Shown here piece by piece: positions 20,106-29,310 of a stretch of DNA of 64,000 nucleotides. The notes beneath the pieces were generated by a model that saw only the letters and a list, made by a program, of their open reading frames with translations, did not search any database and was not told the origin of the DNA. This DNA is from Rahnella ecdela (GTDB taxonomy: Bacteria > Pseudomonadota > Gammaproteobacteria > Enterobacterales > Enterobacteriaceae): the NCBI RefSeq assembly GCF_019049625.1, contig NZ_JAFMOY010000131.1, positions 310,001 to 374,000 of the forward strand, given 5' to 3'. Each line of letters begins with the position of its first letter. Position 1 is the first letter of the stretch. A program made the translations under genes and the position numbers.

Positions 20106-20420
20106 TCAGTCGAACAGCTCAGAAAGAAAACTCTTTTTCTTATACGGCTTATGCGATGAGTAATGACCCCGGTTATCGTAATTCCCGTGGTGACGGTTGT
20201 CGTCGCGGCGGTCTCGCTCGTCATAGCGGGCAGGCTGTGGCCGTTGTTCCGGAGGAGCCTGTACCTGAGAGACTTGCTGAAGCGCAGCCGACTTCTCGAT
20301 GATTTTGTCCAGCTCACCACGATCTAACCAGACACCACGGCAGTCCGGGCAATAATCAATTTCGATCCCCTGACGTTCTGACATCACCAGCTGGCTTTCT
20401 TTGCATACGGGACATTGCAT
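20106..20420 (-). CDS. TFIIB-type zinc-ribbon protein
   Basis: 104-residue protein with an N-terminal zf-TFIIB-like domain: CPVC near residue 3, then YCPDCRGVWLDRGELDKII. That CxxCxGxWLDxGE pattern is diagnostic of the family. The C-terminal half is low-complexity and rich in Arg, Asp, His and Tyr (ERDRRDDNRHHGNYDNRGH), ending KKKSFLSELFD. The GGAG ribosome site 8 nt before ATG supports the start. Function is unknown; such proteins are widespread in Proteobacteria. Confidence 0.85.
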   Translation of the reverse strand: MQCPVCKESQLVMSERQGIEIDYCPDCRGVWLDRGELDKIIEKSAALQQVSQVQAPPEQRPQPARYDERDRRDDNRHHGNYDNRGHYSSHKPYKKKSFLSELFD

Positions 20421-20585
20421 ATCCGGTTCTCCGTTCGCTTATTGATAAAATAATTACGCAGGTAAAATATTGGCTATCCGGATAATTAGACAATCAACTG
20501 GCGTAAGCAAAAGTAAAGTTGATTAAAGCAGGCGAAGGGCAGTGCATAAGGCAGGAGGGACAGCCCGGAGACTGCCCGCCTGATA

Positions 20586-20882
20586 TCAGAATACGCGTTT
20601 GAAAGGTTTGACGGTGACCGCTTTGTAAACGCCACCGGCGACGTAAGGGTCTGCATCAGCCCACACTTTGGCATCTTCGAGCGTTTCAAACTCGACAATC
20701 AGAACGGAACCGGTCATCCCCGCTGTGCCCGGATCTTCACTATCGATCGCCGGCGTTGGGCCGCCGATTAAAACACGACCTTGTTCCTGCAATTTTTTCA
20801 GGCGTTCGATATGCGCAGGGCGGGCAGCTGCACGTTTTTCCAGGGAGTCCGAAACATCTTCAGAATAAATAACGTAAAGCAT
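20586..20882 (-). CDS. yciI: YciI-family protein
   Basis: 98-residue ferredoxin-like-fold protein of the YciI/YCII family. The conserved His in ARPAHIERL and the Asp in [11 protein letters not shown] correspond to the putative active-site pair. The E. coli protein has a solved structure but no established reaction; chlorohydrolase-like relatives exist. Position beside tonB matches E. coli. The start at 20882 (MLYVIYSED) aligns with the family start. Confidence 0.93.
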   Translation of the reverse strand: MLYVIYSEDVSDSLEKRAAARPAHIERLKKLQEQGRVLIGGPTPAIDSEDPGTAGMTGSVLIVEFETLEDAKVWADADPYVAGGVYKAVTVKPFKRVF

Positions 20883-21014
20883 GAGTCACCTTTAATTGGG
20901 TTTTATAGAGCGATTTGCAGCATTCAGATGCTGTCAGAGTGTTTTGCAGCATTAACATAGCTAAACCTGAAGCCGGGGGAAAGTGCTTTGCGTAGGATCA
21001 AAGCAAAGGTTATT

Positions 21015-21029
21015 TGAGAATAGTTGTCA
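21015..21029 (+). promoter_or_regulatory. Probable Fur box upstream of tonB
   Basis: TGAGAATAGTTGTCA matches the 7-1-7 Fur consensus TGATAATnATTATCA at 11 of 14 positions, about 65 bp before the tonB start. Iron-dependent repression of tonB is known in related bacteria, which supports the reading. Confidence 0.55.
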
Positions 21030-21095
21030 TCTCGGTGTTGAATATGATTGCTATTTACATTTAAACTTGCGGCTTCACGGGGAAAATGAATCATT

Positions 21096-21827
21096 ATGCC
21101 GCTAAAAAAGTTTAGATTTATCCGCAAGGTTACGATTCCGGTTGCGCTTGCTGTCAGTTTGCATGTCGCTGTTATCGCCGGCGTTTTGTATATGACAGTC
21201 GGTGAGTCGATCAAATTGCCGACGCAGGAACAAAAAGTGATGAGCGTGACCATGGTCAATCCCGCTGACTTCGCGCCACCTCCGCCGCCGCCTCAGCCTG
21301 AACCGATGCCGCCTGAACCCGAGCCTGAGCCGGAAGTGGTGCCAGAGCCGCCACCTCCGCCAGAGGCGGTGGTTATTCCTGAACCACCGAAACCTAAACC
21401 GAAGCCGGTTAAAAAACCCGTGGTGAAGCCGAAAGTTAAGCCCGTTGAGCGACCGGTAGAAAAACCGACGCAAACCGTGCAAACCGCGCCAGTCACCAGC
21501 AATAAGCCGGTAAACAAACCGTTCAGCCAGCCGCCAGCGTCTTCGAATGCGAAAAGTGATACCGGCCCGCGTCCGCTGCAACGCGGGCAGCCAGGTTATC
21601 CGGCACGTGCGCTGGCATTACGTATCGAGGGCCGTGTACGCGTGCAGTTTGATGTGGATAGCGATGGCCGTGTGCAGAACATCCGGGTGTTGTCAGCCGA
21701 ACCACGCAACATGTTTGAGCGTGAAGTGAAGCAGGCAATGAACAAATGGCGCTATGAGCCGAAAGCCGCCAGCAATCTGGTAGTGAATCTGGTGTTCAAA
21801 ATTAAAGGTGGCAGCAGCGTAGAATAA
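21096..21827 (+). CDS. tonB: Energy-transducing protein TonB
   Basis: 243-residue protein that couples the ExbBD proton-motive complex to outer-membrane siderophore and cobalamin receptors. The N-terminal signal anchor (about residues 11-33, with the SxxxH motif in SLHVAVIAG) is followed by a long periplasmic spacer of Pro-Glu and then Pro-Lys repeats (about 60-125). The C-terminal domain contains YPARALALRIEGRVRVQFDVDSDGR, the signature of TonB. A Fur-like box lies upstream and a strong terminator downstream. Confidence 0.97.
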   Translation: MPLKKFRFIRKVTIPVALAVSLHVAVIAGVLYMTVGESIKLPTQEQKVMSVTMVNPADFAPPPPPPQPEPMPPEPEPEPEVVPEPPPPPEAVVIPEPPKPKPKPVKKPVVKPKVKPVERPVEKPTQTVQTAPVTSNKPVNKPFSQPPASSNAKSDTGPRPLQRGQPGYPARALALRIEGRVRVQFDVDSDGRVQNIRVLSAEPRNMFEREVKQAMNKWRYEPKAASNLVVNLVFKIKGGSSVE

Positions 21828-21865
21828 CTTTCGCCTCAGTGTTTACCACCAGAAAACCGCAATAA

Positions 21866-21894
21866 AAAAGGTCGCCTTCAGGGCGACCTTTTGT
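21866..21894. terminator. Terminator between tonB and yciA
   Basis: AAAGGTCGCC and GGCGACCTTT pair around a short loop, flanked by A and T runs, between the convergent tonB and yciA. Confidence 0.88.
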
Positions 21895-21917
21895 TTATCA
21901 GGATTTCAGGAAACAGC

Positions 21918-22358
21918 TCAGTCCTGAGAAACACCGTCAGAATCCACGCTGAAATTACTGCGTCCGTCCGGCAGCTGACGCGATTTGCCTTCATCATCCA
22001 CGGCAACATAGGTAAAGACCGCTTCAGTCGCTCTGTAACGCTGTCCGATAGGTTCAGAAGAGACTTTCTTCACCCAGACTTCAACATTGATAGTAATCGA
22101 GCTGTTGCCGGTACGGATGCAACGGGCATAACAGCACACGACATCCCCCACGGCGACCGGCTTGAGGAACGTCATGCCATCTACGCGCACGGTTACAACG
22201 CGACCTTTAGCGATTTCCTTTGCCTGGATAGCACCGCCCATGTCCATCTGCGACATCAGCCATCCACCGAAGATATCACCGTTTGCATTGGTGTCAGCGG
22301 GCATAGCCAGCGTACGCAACACCATTTCACCATTGGGTAAGCTATGTTTTTCGTTCAT
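21918..22358 (-). CDS. yciA: Acyl-CoA thioester hydrolase YciA
   Basis: 146-residue hotdog-fold thioesterase that hydrolyses a broad range of acyl-CoAs. The catalytic Asp sits in ANGDIFGGWLMSQMD, and the CoA-binding VRVDGMTFLKPV stretch is intact. It is about 14 residues longer than the usual 132, with the extra residues at the C-terminus (SNFSVDSDGVSQD). It lies upstream of tonB on the opposite strand, as in E. coli, and heads the yciABC block. Confidence 0.94.
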   Translation of the reverse strand: MNEKHSLPNGEMVLRTLAMPADTNANGDIFGGWLMSQMDMGGAIQAKEIAKGRVVTVRVDGMTFLKPVAVGDVVCCYARCIRTGNSSITINVEVWVKKVSSEPIGQRYRATEAVFTYVAVDDEGKSRQLPDGRSNFSVDSDGVSQD

Positions 22359-22452
22359 AAGGTTGCTTCACAAAAAACCCGTCATGCTTCAAACCGCAGA
22401 TGCGTTGGCTGCCTTCCCGCGGCCTGAATTATTCAGGGCTTAATAATAGGAA

Positions 22453-22471
22453 GGCCTTTCAAAGAAAGGCC
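22453..22471 (-). repeat. Hairpin between yciB and yciA
   Basis: GGCCTTTC and GAAAGGCC pair around AAA in the 128-bp gap between yciA and yciB. There is no T-run on the minus strand, so it may be an mRNA-processing hairpin rather than a terminator. Confidence 0.4.
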
Positions 22472-22486
22472 CGTGCAGAAGAATGC

Positions 22487-23026
22487 TTATTTTTTTTCAT
22501 CATCCGGCATATGCCGGTAAATATAGATACCGCTTAACAGCGTAAATACCAGCGTCAGGACTGTCAGGCCAAAGACCTTAAAGTTGACCCAAATATTCTG
22601 TGGTAACCAGAAGGCGACATAGATATTCGCCAGGCCGCACAGCAGGAAAAAGATCGCCCAGCTGACATTTAGCTTATTCCAGACATGATCCGGCAATGTC
22701 AGCTCTTTACCCAACATACGCTGGATTAACGGCTTTTTCAGCACCAGCTGACTGATCAGCAATGCGCCGGAGAACAGGACGTAAATCACGGTCACTTTCC
22801 ATTTAATGAATTCATCATTATGGAATACCAGTGTCAGGGTGCCGAAAACGGCCACCATCGCAAAAGTGATTAACGTCATCTTCTCGATTTTGCGGTACAG
22901 AACCCAGGTAATGACTAACGCTAACGCGGTGGCAGCGATTAACGCGCCTGATGCGACAAAAATGTCGTAAAGCTTATAAACCACAAAAAAGACAACCAGG
23001 GGAAGAAAATCGAGGAGCTGCTTCAT
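22487..23026 (-). CDS. yciB: Inner membrane septation protein YciB
   Basis: 179 residues, the same length as E. coli YciB (IspZ). It is a polytopic membrane protein with about five helices. The family is linked to cell-envelope and septum assembly and interacts with divisome and elongation proteins. The start [18 protein letters not shown] and the ending [12 protein letters not shown] are conserved. It is transcribed with yciC upstream and yciA downstream on the minus strand. Confidence 0.94.
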   Translation of the reverse strand: MKQLLDFLPLVVFFVVYKLYDIFVASGALIAATALALVITWVLYRKIEKMTLITFAMVAVFGTLTLVFHNDEFIKWKVTVIYVLFSGALLISQLVLKKPLIQRMLGKELTLPDHVWNKLNVSWAIFFLLCGLANIYVAFWLPQNIWVNFKVFGLTVLTLVFTLLSGIYIYRHMPDDEKK

Positions 23027-23081
23027 ACTTCATTCCATGTTTTATGTATGGGATGACTATACCGGAATCATTTCACGGACA

Positions 23082-23108
23082 AAAGAAAAGGGCGCCGGAG
23101 CGCCCCTT
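23082..23108 (-). terminator. Terminator downstream of yciC
   Basis: GGGCGC (23090-23095) and GCGCCC (23100-23105) flank a CGGA loop. Read on the minus strand, a CTTTTCTTTT run follows, directly after the yciC stop. Confidence 0.7.
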
Positions 23109-23125
23109 AAAAACGTATGTCTATA

Positions 23126-23881
23126 TTATGCATGTAATTTCATGTAAAGACGGAACAGATAAATCAGCATAAATGCGCTGATCAGATTGCTCACCGCACC
23201 GAGAATTACCGCACCGATCATCGGATTAAGTGCGCTGAGCGCGCCGACAAACAGCATCAGAACCACCTGCGCCACAATCCACAACATAATCGCCGGGGCA
23301 AACAAACGAATGTTGGAGAACGCCAGCCGGGTACTCATACGCATCGCTTTGAAGACACCCACGTTCTCTTTGCACGCAATAATCGGGGACATCGCCCACG
23401 CAATCGCAATCAGGAAAGCCGGAACAAACAGCAGTGCCAGCCCGATACGAAACATTACGCTGTAGATAAAGAGCAAAATAGCCAGACGCGGCAGAACCGG
23501 CAGGGAAGCCGTCAGCACCTGAACCAGACTGGCGCGAACGCCCTTAGAAACCAGCTGAATAAGCGTTAACACGCCACCGACCAGAATAACGTTACCTGCC
23601 AGAGTGGAAAACAGTGCCGCCAGGCTGTAGCGGAAAATAGCGCTTTGCTGCTCCGGAGTAATCTGCTGTTCGATATAACCCATCATATCGCCGACGCTCA
23701 TGCCGGTCATGTTGCTCATCAGTTGTCCGATAGCATCAACCTGCTCAGCGGAAGGACTTAAAACCCAGCTCAATATGACGGTAATTAATGCGGCCAGAAC
23801 TGAGAGCGCCACAACGCTACTCATCTGATTACGCATAAAATTATAACTGTCACGGTACAATGTACTGGCCGTGATAGACAT
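23126..23881 (-). CDS. yciC: UPF0259 inner membrane protein YciC
   Basis: 251 residues from the ATG at 23881 (MSITASTLYRDSYNF), which has a GGAG ribosome site; the longer frame overlaps the upstream cysteine-cluster gene and is rejected. E. coli YciC has 247. It has about six transmembrane helices and is of unknown function, but is genetically linked to yciB in envelope maintenance. A terminator lies between it and yciB, so yciB may have its own promoter. Confidence 0.92.
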   Translation of the reverse strand: MSITASTLYRDSYNFMRNQMSSVVALSVLAALITVILSWVLSPSAEQVDAIGQLMSNMTGMSVGDMMGYIEQQITPEQQSAIFRYSLAALFSTLAGNVILVGGVLTLIQLVSKGVRASLVQVLTASLPVLPRLAILLFIYSVMFRIGLALLFVPAFLIAIAWAMSPIIACKENVGVFKAMRMSTRLAFSNIRLFAPAIMLWIVAQVVLMLFVGALSALNPMIGAVILGAVSNLISAFMLIYLFRLYMKLHA

Positions 23882-23972
23882 GGACGCTCCTTGGCAAAAA
23901 AAGCAAAAATCAATAAGGCGGGGATTGTACCCTTTAAATACACTCCGCCGATAGTTTTGCGCTGATTTCCTG

Positions 23973-24374
23973 TCAATCTGACTGATGAATCTCTGCCTGT
24001 ACGCGGCTGAGGTGGCTGAGATTAATCGGTGGTAATTCTTCGGTGAGTGGAGGCAGACCATAACCAGCGCGTGCGCGATCACAAGCCGTATTGCCGACCC
24101 CATTCAGACCAGACTGAACAAACTCGCGGCAGGGTGTCGGGCGGTTTAGGTAAATCGAGCAGGAAACCGATTGTCCCACTTCACCCTTCAGGGCGATGCA
24201 TCGCGGCGATTTGTTGTTCGTGCCTTGCATGCAGCTAAGAAAAGGCGTGGCTTGTTCAGTCAGAGCCTGAGGAACAATACCTCCAGCCTCTTCAGATTCA
24301 GCCCAATAAAATGAAACACGGAAATAGGCGCAGCATGCGCCACAGGTCATACAAGGATTGTTAATTTCGCTCAT
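23973..24374 (-). CDS. YkgJ-family cysteine-cluster protein
   Basis: 133-residue soluble protein with the CxxCGACC motif at residues 8-15, then further cysteines in PRCIAL, SCSIY and PCREF. This is the pattern of the YkgJ/UPF0153 family, thought to bind zinc or an iron-sulfur cluster; function is unproven. It lies upstream of yciC and is divergent from ompW. It is not part of the E. coli ompW-yciC interval, so it is a lineage-specific insertion. Confidence 0.82.
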   Translation of the reverse strand: MSEINNPCMTCGACCAYFRVSFYWAESEEAGGIVPQALTEQATPFLSCMQGTNNKSPRCIALKGEVGQSVSCSIYLNRPTPCREFVQSGLNGVGNTACDRARAGYGLPPLTEELPPINLSHLSRVQAEIHQSD

Positions 24375-24500
24375 CTTGGGAAGCTACCGACTCCTTACGG
24401 CACCAAACCAAAACCAACATGTGTATGCAAATTACGCAGCGTCATTTTTTTTAGCAACTGAAATTACACCTCTTAACATATCAACAAAATCTCCTCATTT

Positions 24501-24514
24501 TTGATGCAGATCAA
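24501..24514 (+). promoter_or_regulatory. FNR box upstream of ompW
   Basis: TTGATGCAGATCAA is a perfect match to TTGATnnnnATCAA. A -10-like TATAGA (24527-24532) or TTAGAT (24534-24539) follows, so the site sits close to the -41.5 position of an activator. FNR control of ompW is known in E. coli, which supports the assignment. Confidence 0.75.
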
Positions 24515-24665
24515 TTCCTTTGTTTTTATAGATTTAGATCGCTTTGCGGAAGATGCATTTTCTTACTTTTTGTTTTAAAGATGTGATCCCGCATTGATCA
24601 AGCCATACCAAAGAGTAGGTATCATTCGCGCGGTCGATAAATAATCCACACAAAGGGAAGGGACA

Positions 24666-25298
24666 ATGAGAGCAGCATATTGGGCATTAGTGGCGGCAGC
24701 GGCATTTCCGGCAGTTGCGAGCGCACATCAGGCAGGGGATGTGATTTTTCGCGTAGGCACAGCCACAGTTCGTCCGACAGAAGGTTCGGATAACGTGCTG
24801 GGTTTGGGTTCATTTAATATCAATAACAACACTCAGATGGGTTTAACTCTGGGCTATATGTTTACCGACAATATCGGGATGGAGTTGCTGGCAGCCACGC
24901 CGTTCCAGCACAAAGTCGGATTGAAAAGTACCGGGACAATCGCAGAAGTGAAGCAGTTGCCGCCGTCTCTGATGGCTCAGTACTACTTTGGCGACAAGCA
25001 GGACAAACTTCGTCCCTACCTCGGTATAGGTATCAACTACACCACATTCTATGACACCAATTTCAATCAGACCGGGCGCGATGCCGGGCTGTCAGATTTA
25101 AGCGTCAAAGATTCATGGGGCGTGGCAACGCAGGCGGGTCTGGATTACAACCTGGATGACAACTGGTTGATCAACATGTCTGTGTGGTGGATGGATATTG
25201 ATACGGAAGTTAAATTCAAAGCCGGCGGTGAGCAGCAAAACATCAACACCCGGATCGACCCGTGGGTCTTTATGTTTGGCGTCGGCTATCGCTTCTGA
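24666..25298 (+). CDS. ompW: Outer membrane protein OmpW
   Basis: 210 residues with a Sec signal peptide cleaved after ASA (residue 20). The mature part is an eight-stranded beta-barrel ending in FMFGVGYRF with a terminal Phe, the outer-membrane insertion signal. OmpW forms a narrow hydrophobic channel and is induced under anaerobic conditions and stress. The upstream FNR box fits that. An AAGGGA ribosome site precedes the ATG. Followed by a UUCG-loop terminator. Confidence 0.96.
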   Translation: MRAAYWALVAAAAFPAVASAHQAGDVIFRVGTATVRPTEGSDNVLGLGSFNINNNTQMGLTLGYMFTDNIGMELLAATPFQHKVGLKSTGTIAEVKQLPPSLMAQYYFGDKQDKLRPYLGIGINYTTFYDTNFNQTGRDAGLSDLSVKDSWGVATQAGLDYNLDDNWLINMSVWWMDIDTEVKFKAGGEQQNINTRIDPWVFMFGVGYRF

Positions 25299-25316
25299 TC
25301 TTAAGACAAAAACATA

Positions 25317-25349
25317 AAAAAAGAGGCGCTTCGGCGCCTCTTCGTTTTT
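25317..25349. terminator. Terminator between ompW and the BON lipoprotein gene
   Basis: AAGAGGCGC (25321-25329) and GCGCCTCTT (25334-25342) close a stable TTCG tetraloop with flanking A and T runs. Shared by two convergent genes. Confidence 0.9.
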
Positions 25350-25369
25350 CAGTTTGTAGCATTCGCAGA

Positions 25370-25684
25370 CTATTTCACCCGCATGTCATTCTCGATAGAA
25401 CGAACACCTGCAACGCCACGCGTCACTTCTACCGCACGGTTTGCATCCGCTGTTGACGTCACGAAACCACTTAACTGCACGCGGCCTTTAAAGGTCTCGA
25501 CGCTGATTTCCGTTGATTTAATCGTTTTATCGGCCAGCAGGGCTGATTTTACTTTTGTCGTGACGACAGTGTCGTCAATGTAACCACCGGTTCCTTCTGA
25601 TTTTTTAGTCGGTGCACACGCTGCAACGGCCATGACCACAACGGCTGCCATGCAGAATGCGGACAATGTTTTGAATAGCTTCAT
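25370..25684 (-). CDS. BON-domain lipoprotein
   Basis: 104 residues from the ATG at 25684 (MKLFKT), which has a GGAG site 9 nt upstream. The signal sequence ends in a lipobox-like AVAAC, giving a lipidated Cys near residue 23. The rest is a single BON (bacterial OsmY and nodulation) domain: ISVETFKGRVQLSGFV followed by A...VTRGVAGVRSIENDM. Related proteins are stress-induced envelope proteins of uncertain role. It stands where E. coli has yciEFG, between ompW and trpA. Confidence 0.87.
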   Translation of the reverse strand: MKLFKTLSAFCMAAVVVMAVAACAPTKKSEGTGGYIDDTVVTTKVKSALLADKTIKSTEISVETFKGRVQLSGFVTSTADANRAVEVTRGVAGVRSIENDMRVK

Positions 25685-25853
25685 AAAATAACTCTCCATG
25701 AATTGTTATAAAACCAAAAGAAACAACCTGTTACCTGAGCAGATGATATCTCTCTCGCATACAGTATCATTGATCTGCAGAGTAATTTTAGTTTGGATTA
25801 TTGAAATGAGTAATACAAATTAAGTGGGGTAAAAAAAAGTAAGAAATTAAAAG

Positions 25854-25892
25854 AAACAGAACCTTAGTCACTTTTTGACTGAGGTTCTGTTT
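25854..25892 (-). terminator. Terminator of the trp operon
   Basis: A 17-bp stem with one mismatch (25854-25870 with 25876-25892) and a 5-nt loop lies just past the trpA stop. On the minus strand it is followed by TTTCTTTT. Confidence 0.88.
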
Positions 25893-25901
25893 GAGGCTGG
25901 G

Positions 25902-26708
25902 TTAAGCGCGGGTTGCGGCTTTCATTTCACTGACAAAGCGGGAAAGCTGAGCCAGCATTTCAGAAGGCTGATGCTGATTGTTTTCGATGATACGCACTGT
26001 CGCTGAACCGGAAATAGCACCGGCAGCGCCTGCGGCCAGCGTTTCTTTCACCTGTGAAGGCTCGGAAATACCAAAGCCCTGCAACGGTGGAGCAGCATTA
26101 TATTCACGCAGCTTATCAACCAGATGATTCAGCGGCGTCAGCGCGCGCTTCTCGGTGCCGGTAACGCCTGCGCGGGACAGCAGATAAGTGTAGCCGCGTC
26201 CATGAGAAGAAATCTCACGCAGCAAATCATCAGATGCATTTGGCGGACAGATGAAAATTGGCGCAATACCGTGGCGCAATGCAGCGGCGCGGAACGGCGC
26301 GGATTCTTCAAACGGCACATCAGCAACCAGTACGGAATCGACGCCCACTTCGGCGCAGCGCTGATAGAAAGTCTCGATACCGTTATGGAACACCAGATTG
26401 GCGTACATCAGCAGGCCAATCGGAATGTCCGGATGCTTTTCGCGGATGCGGGCCAGCATATTGAAACATTGCGTCGGCGTCACGCCCGCGGCGAAAGCGC
26501 GCAGGTTAGCGTTCTGAATTGTCGGGCCGTCTGCCAGCGGGTCAGAGAACGGGATACCCAGCTCCAGCGCATCCGCACCGGCTTCAATCAGCGTATCGAT
26601 GATGGACAATGAAAGCTCAACGCCCGGATCGCCCAGCGTAACGAAAGGAACAAATGCGCCTTCTTTTTTGCTTTCCAGACGTTTGAATAATTGCTGATAA
26701 CGTTCCAT
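25902..26708 (-). CDS. trpA: Tryptophan synthase alpha subunit
   Basis: 268 residues, the family length. It cleaves indole-3-glycerol phosphate to indole and glyceraldehyde-3-phosphate, and indole is channelled to TrpB. Catalytic Glu49 (in [14 protein letters not shown]) and Asp60 are at the canonical positions. The start codon overlaps the trpB stop by one base (TAATG), the usual coupling. Last gene of trpEGDCBA. Confidence 0.98.
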   Translation of the reverse strand: MERYQQLFKRLESKKEGAFVPFVTLGDPGVELSLSIIDTLIEAGADALELGIPFSDPLADGPTIQNANLRAFAAGVTPTQCFNMLARIREKHPDIPIGLLMYANLVFHNGIETFYQRCAEVGVDSVLVADVPFEESAPFRAAALRHGIAPIFICPPNASDDLLREISSHGRGYTYLLSRAGVTGTEKRALTPLNHLVDKLREYNAAPPLQGFGISEPSQVKETLAAGAAGAISGSATVRIIENNQHQPSEMLAQLSRFVSEMKAATRA

Positions 26709-27898
26709 TAAATCTCTCCCCGGGCAGTCAGGATGTCATGTACGGTGAAAATATCTTTGTCGCCGCGACCTGACAAATTCACGACCAGAATCTGTTCTTT
26801 CTCTGGCGTTTCCTTGATCAGTTTCAGTGCGTATGCCAGCGCATGTGAAGATTCCAGCGCAGGAATAATCCCTTCGTGGCGGGACAATTCTTTGAAAGCA
26901 TCCAGCGCTTCGTCATCGGTAATCGACACATATTCTGCACGACCGATGCTGTTGAGGAAGGCGTGCTGCGGGCCGACAGACGGGAAATCCAGACCGGCAG
27001 AAATCGAGTAAGATTCTTCAATCTGACCTTCGGACGTCTGCATCATCGGCGCTTTCATACCGAAATAAATGCCGACGTGACCATGTTTGAGCGGCGCGCC
27101 GTGTTGTCCTGTTTCGATACCCAGACCACCCGGTTCAACACCAATCAGTTTCACGCTGGTATCATCGATGAAATCAGCAAACATGCCGATCGCATTGGAA
27201 CCACCGCCAACACAGGCAATCACCGCATCTGGCAGACAGCCTTCGCGTTCCTGCATCTGGACTTTGGTTTCTTCACCAATCATGCGCTGGAATTCACGCA
27301 CAATAGTCGGATACGGATGAGGGCCTGCCGCTGTACCCAGCATGTAGTGGGCCGTTTCGTAGCTGCCAGACCAGTCGCGCAGCGCCTCATTACAGGCATC
27401 TTTCAGCGTGGAAGAACCGCTGTGTACCGGGATCACTTCTGCGCCCATCAGGCGCATACGGAACACGTTAGGTGACTGACGCTCAATGTCTTTGGCGCCC
27501 ATATAAATGCGGCATTTCAGGCCGAGCAGGGCACACGCCAGTGCAGAAGCCACGCCGTGCTGACCGGCACCGGTTTCAGCAATAATTTCTGTTTTGCCCA
27601 TGCGTTTTGCCAGCAATGCCTGACCCAATACCTGGTTAGTTTTATGCGCGCCGCCGTGCAGCAAATCTTCACGCTTCAGATACAGTTTGGTTTTTGTACC
27701 TGCAGTCAGGTTTTTGCACAGTGTCAGCGCCGTCGGGCGACCTGCGTAGTTTTTCAGTAAATCGATAAACTCAGCCTGAAACTCAGGGTCGCGCTGTGCG
27801 CTGACAAAGGCTTCTTCCAGCTGGACCAGCGCAGGCATCAGAATTTGCGGAACATACTGGCCGCCAAATTCGCCGAAGTAGGGATTAAGTAAAGTCAT
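26708..27898 (-). CDS. trpB: Tryptophan synthase beta subunit
   Basis: 396-residue PLP enzyme that joins indole and serine to make tryptophan. The PLP lysine is Lys86 in [10 protein letters not shown], and the phosphate-binding [10 protein letters not shown] motif is present. One-base overlap with trpA; 44 bp separate it from trpC upstream. Full length with no anomalies. Confidence 0.98.
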   Translation of the reverse strand: MTLLNPYFGEFGGQYVPQILMPALVQLEEAFVSAQRDPEFQAEFIDLLKNYAGRPTALTLCKNLTAGTKTKLYLKREDLLHGGAHKTNQVLGQALLAKRMGKTEIIAETGAGQHGVASALACALLGLKCRIYMGAKDIERQSPNVFRMRLMGAEVIPVHSGSSTLKDACNEALRDWSGSYETAHYMLGTAAGPHPYPTIVREFQRMIGEETKVQMQEREGCLPDAVIACVGGGSNAIGMFADFIDDTSVKLIGVEPGGLGIETGQHGAPLKHGHVGIYFGMKAPMMQTSEGQIEESYSISAGLDFPSVGPQHAFLNSIGRAEYVSITDDEALDAFKELSRHEGIIPALESSHALAYALKLIKETPEKEQILVVNLSGRGDKDIFTVHDILTARGEI

Positions 27899-27942
27899 GT
27901 TATTCCGTCCTGTCTGTCAATTTTTGCGGCATTGCGGGCTGC

Positions 27943-29307
27943 TTAATACGCCCGCAATGTCTGGAATACGGCGGTAATTTTTTCGGCATCTTTGATGCCC
28001 GGCTCGCTTTCAACACCGGAGTTGAAATCCAGCCCTGCGCAACCGAGCTGTGCGGCCTCGACGCAGTTATCTGCGCTCAGACCACCAGCAAGTAGCGTAT
28101 TACTCAGATCCTGACCGGCCAGTTTGCTCCAGTCGAAACGATAGCCTGTGCCACCTTTGCCGTTGTCCAGCACGTAGCGATCCACGTGATTCAGGTCGCG
28201 CGCTGGCATTGTGTCTTTGACGCTCAGCGCTTTCCAGATCTGAACCGTTTCCGGCAACGCTGTACGCAGCTCATCGATATAGGCCTGGCTTTCATCGCCA
28301 TGAAGTTGCACGGCAGTCAGGTTCAGCGTCTGTGCCGTTTCGGTCACGATGCTGATGGTTTCATCGCGGAACACGCCGACATATTTCAGCGGCGCGCCGT
28401 TCTGTACTTCTTTCGCCAGTGTGTGTGTCACAAAACGCGGTGAGGCCTCGACAAAAATCAGTCCGCCATAAATGGCACCGGCTTCGTACGCCGCTTTGGC
28501 GTCCTGAGCGCGGGTGAGTCCGCACACTTTATTTTCGCCGAGCAGAACCCGACGAACGGCAGCCGAAAGGTCTTGTTCTGACATCAGCGCACTGCCAATC
28601 AGGAAACCATTGGCGAAGCGGCTGAGTTCACGGATTTGCCCGTAAGTATTAATGCCTGATTCACTGATGACGATGACGCCGTGCGGAACGCGCGGTGCCA
28701 GTTCACGGGTGCGGTTCAGGTCGATGGACAAATCGCGCAGGTCGCGGTTGTTGATACCCACCACTTTGGCTTTCAGCTTAACGGCGCGATCCAGTTCTTC
28801 TTCATTACTCGCTTCGGTCAGCACGCCCATATTCAGGCTATGAGCGACGGCGGCGAGCTGAACGTACTGATCGTCATCCAGCACCGACAGCATCAGTAAA
28901 ATTGCATCGGCCTGATAGAACCGCGCCAGATGGATCTGATACGGGTCGATAATAAAATCTTTGCACAGCACCGGCTGCGTGACGGTTTTGCTCACCAGCG
29001 GCAGGAAATCAAAACTACCCTGGAAGTATTTCTCGTCGGTTAATACTGAAATGGCGGAAGCGTAATCTTTATAAACGCTGGCGATTTCTACCGGATCAAA
29101 GTTTTCACGGATCTTCCCTTTCGACGGAGATGCTTGTTTACACTCCAGAATAAAGGCCGTTCTTGCGCCTTGCAGGGCATGGTAGAAACTGCGCTGGCTC
29201 TGAGTTATTTCGTTCTGAAAGCTGGCCAGCGGTTGTTGTTCTTTGCGTGCCGCGACCCAAATTTCCTTGTCGCGAACAATTTTGTGGAGCACGGTTTCCT
29301 GCTGCAT
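27943..29307 (-). CDS. trpC: Bifunctional indole-3-glycerol phosphate synthase / phosphoribosylanthranilate isomerase
   Basis: 454 residues from the ATG at 29307; a GTG one codon earlier is also possible, but AGAGGA is better spaced for the ATG. It is the fused TrpC-TrpF enzyme of enteric bacteria. The N-terminal IGPS barrel (about 1-255) shows ILECKQASPSKG and VISESGI; the C-terminal PRAI barrel begins at about CGLTRAQDAKAAYEAGA. It starts 3 bp after the trpD stop. Confidence 0.97.
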   Translation of the reverse strand: MQQETVLHKIVRDKEIWVAARKEQQPLASFQNEITQSQRSFYHALQGARTAFILECKQASPSKGKIRENFDPVEIASVYKDYASAISVLTDEKYFQGSFDFLPLVSKTVTQPVLCKDFIIDPYQIHLARFYQADAILLMLSVLDDDQYVQLAAVAHSLNMGVLTEASNEEELDRAVKLKAKVVGINNRDLRDLSIDLNRTRELAPRVPHGVIVISESGINTYGQIRELSRFANGFLIGSALMSEQDLSAAVRRVLLGENKVCGLTRAQDAKAAYEAGAIYGGLIFVEASPRFVTHTLAKEVQNGAPLKYVGVFRDETISIVTETAQTLNLTAVQLHGDESQAYIDELRTALPETVQIWKALSVKDTMPARDLNHVDRYVLDNGKGGTGYRFDWSKLAGQDLSNTLLAGGLSADNCVEAAQLGCAGLDFNSGVESEPGIKDAEKITAVFQTLRAY

Positions 29308-29310
29308 CAC

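Noticed and set aside
21102-21581. 159-codon arginine-rich frame antisense to tonB
   Set aside because: It is the complement of the Pro/Lys/Glu repeats of TonB. No independent support.
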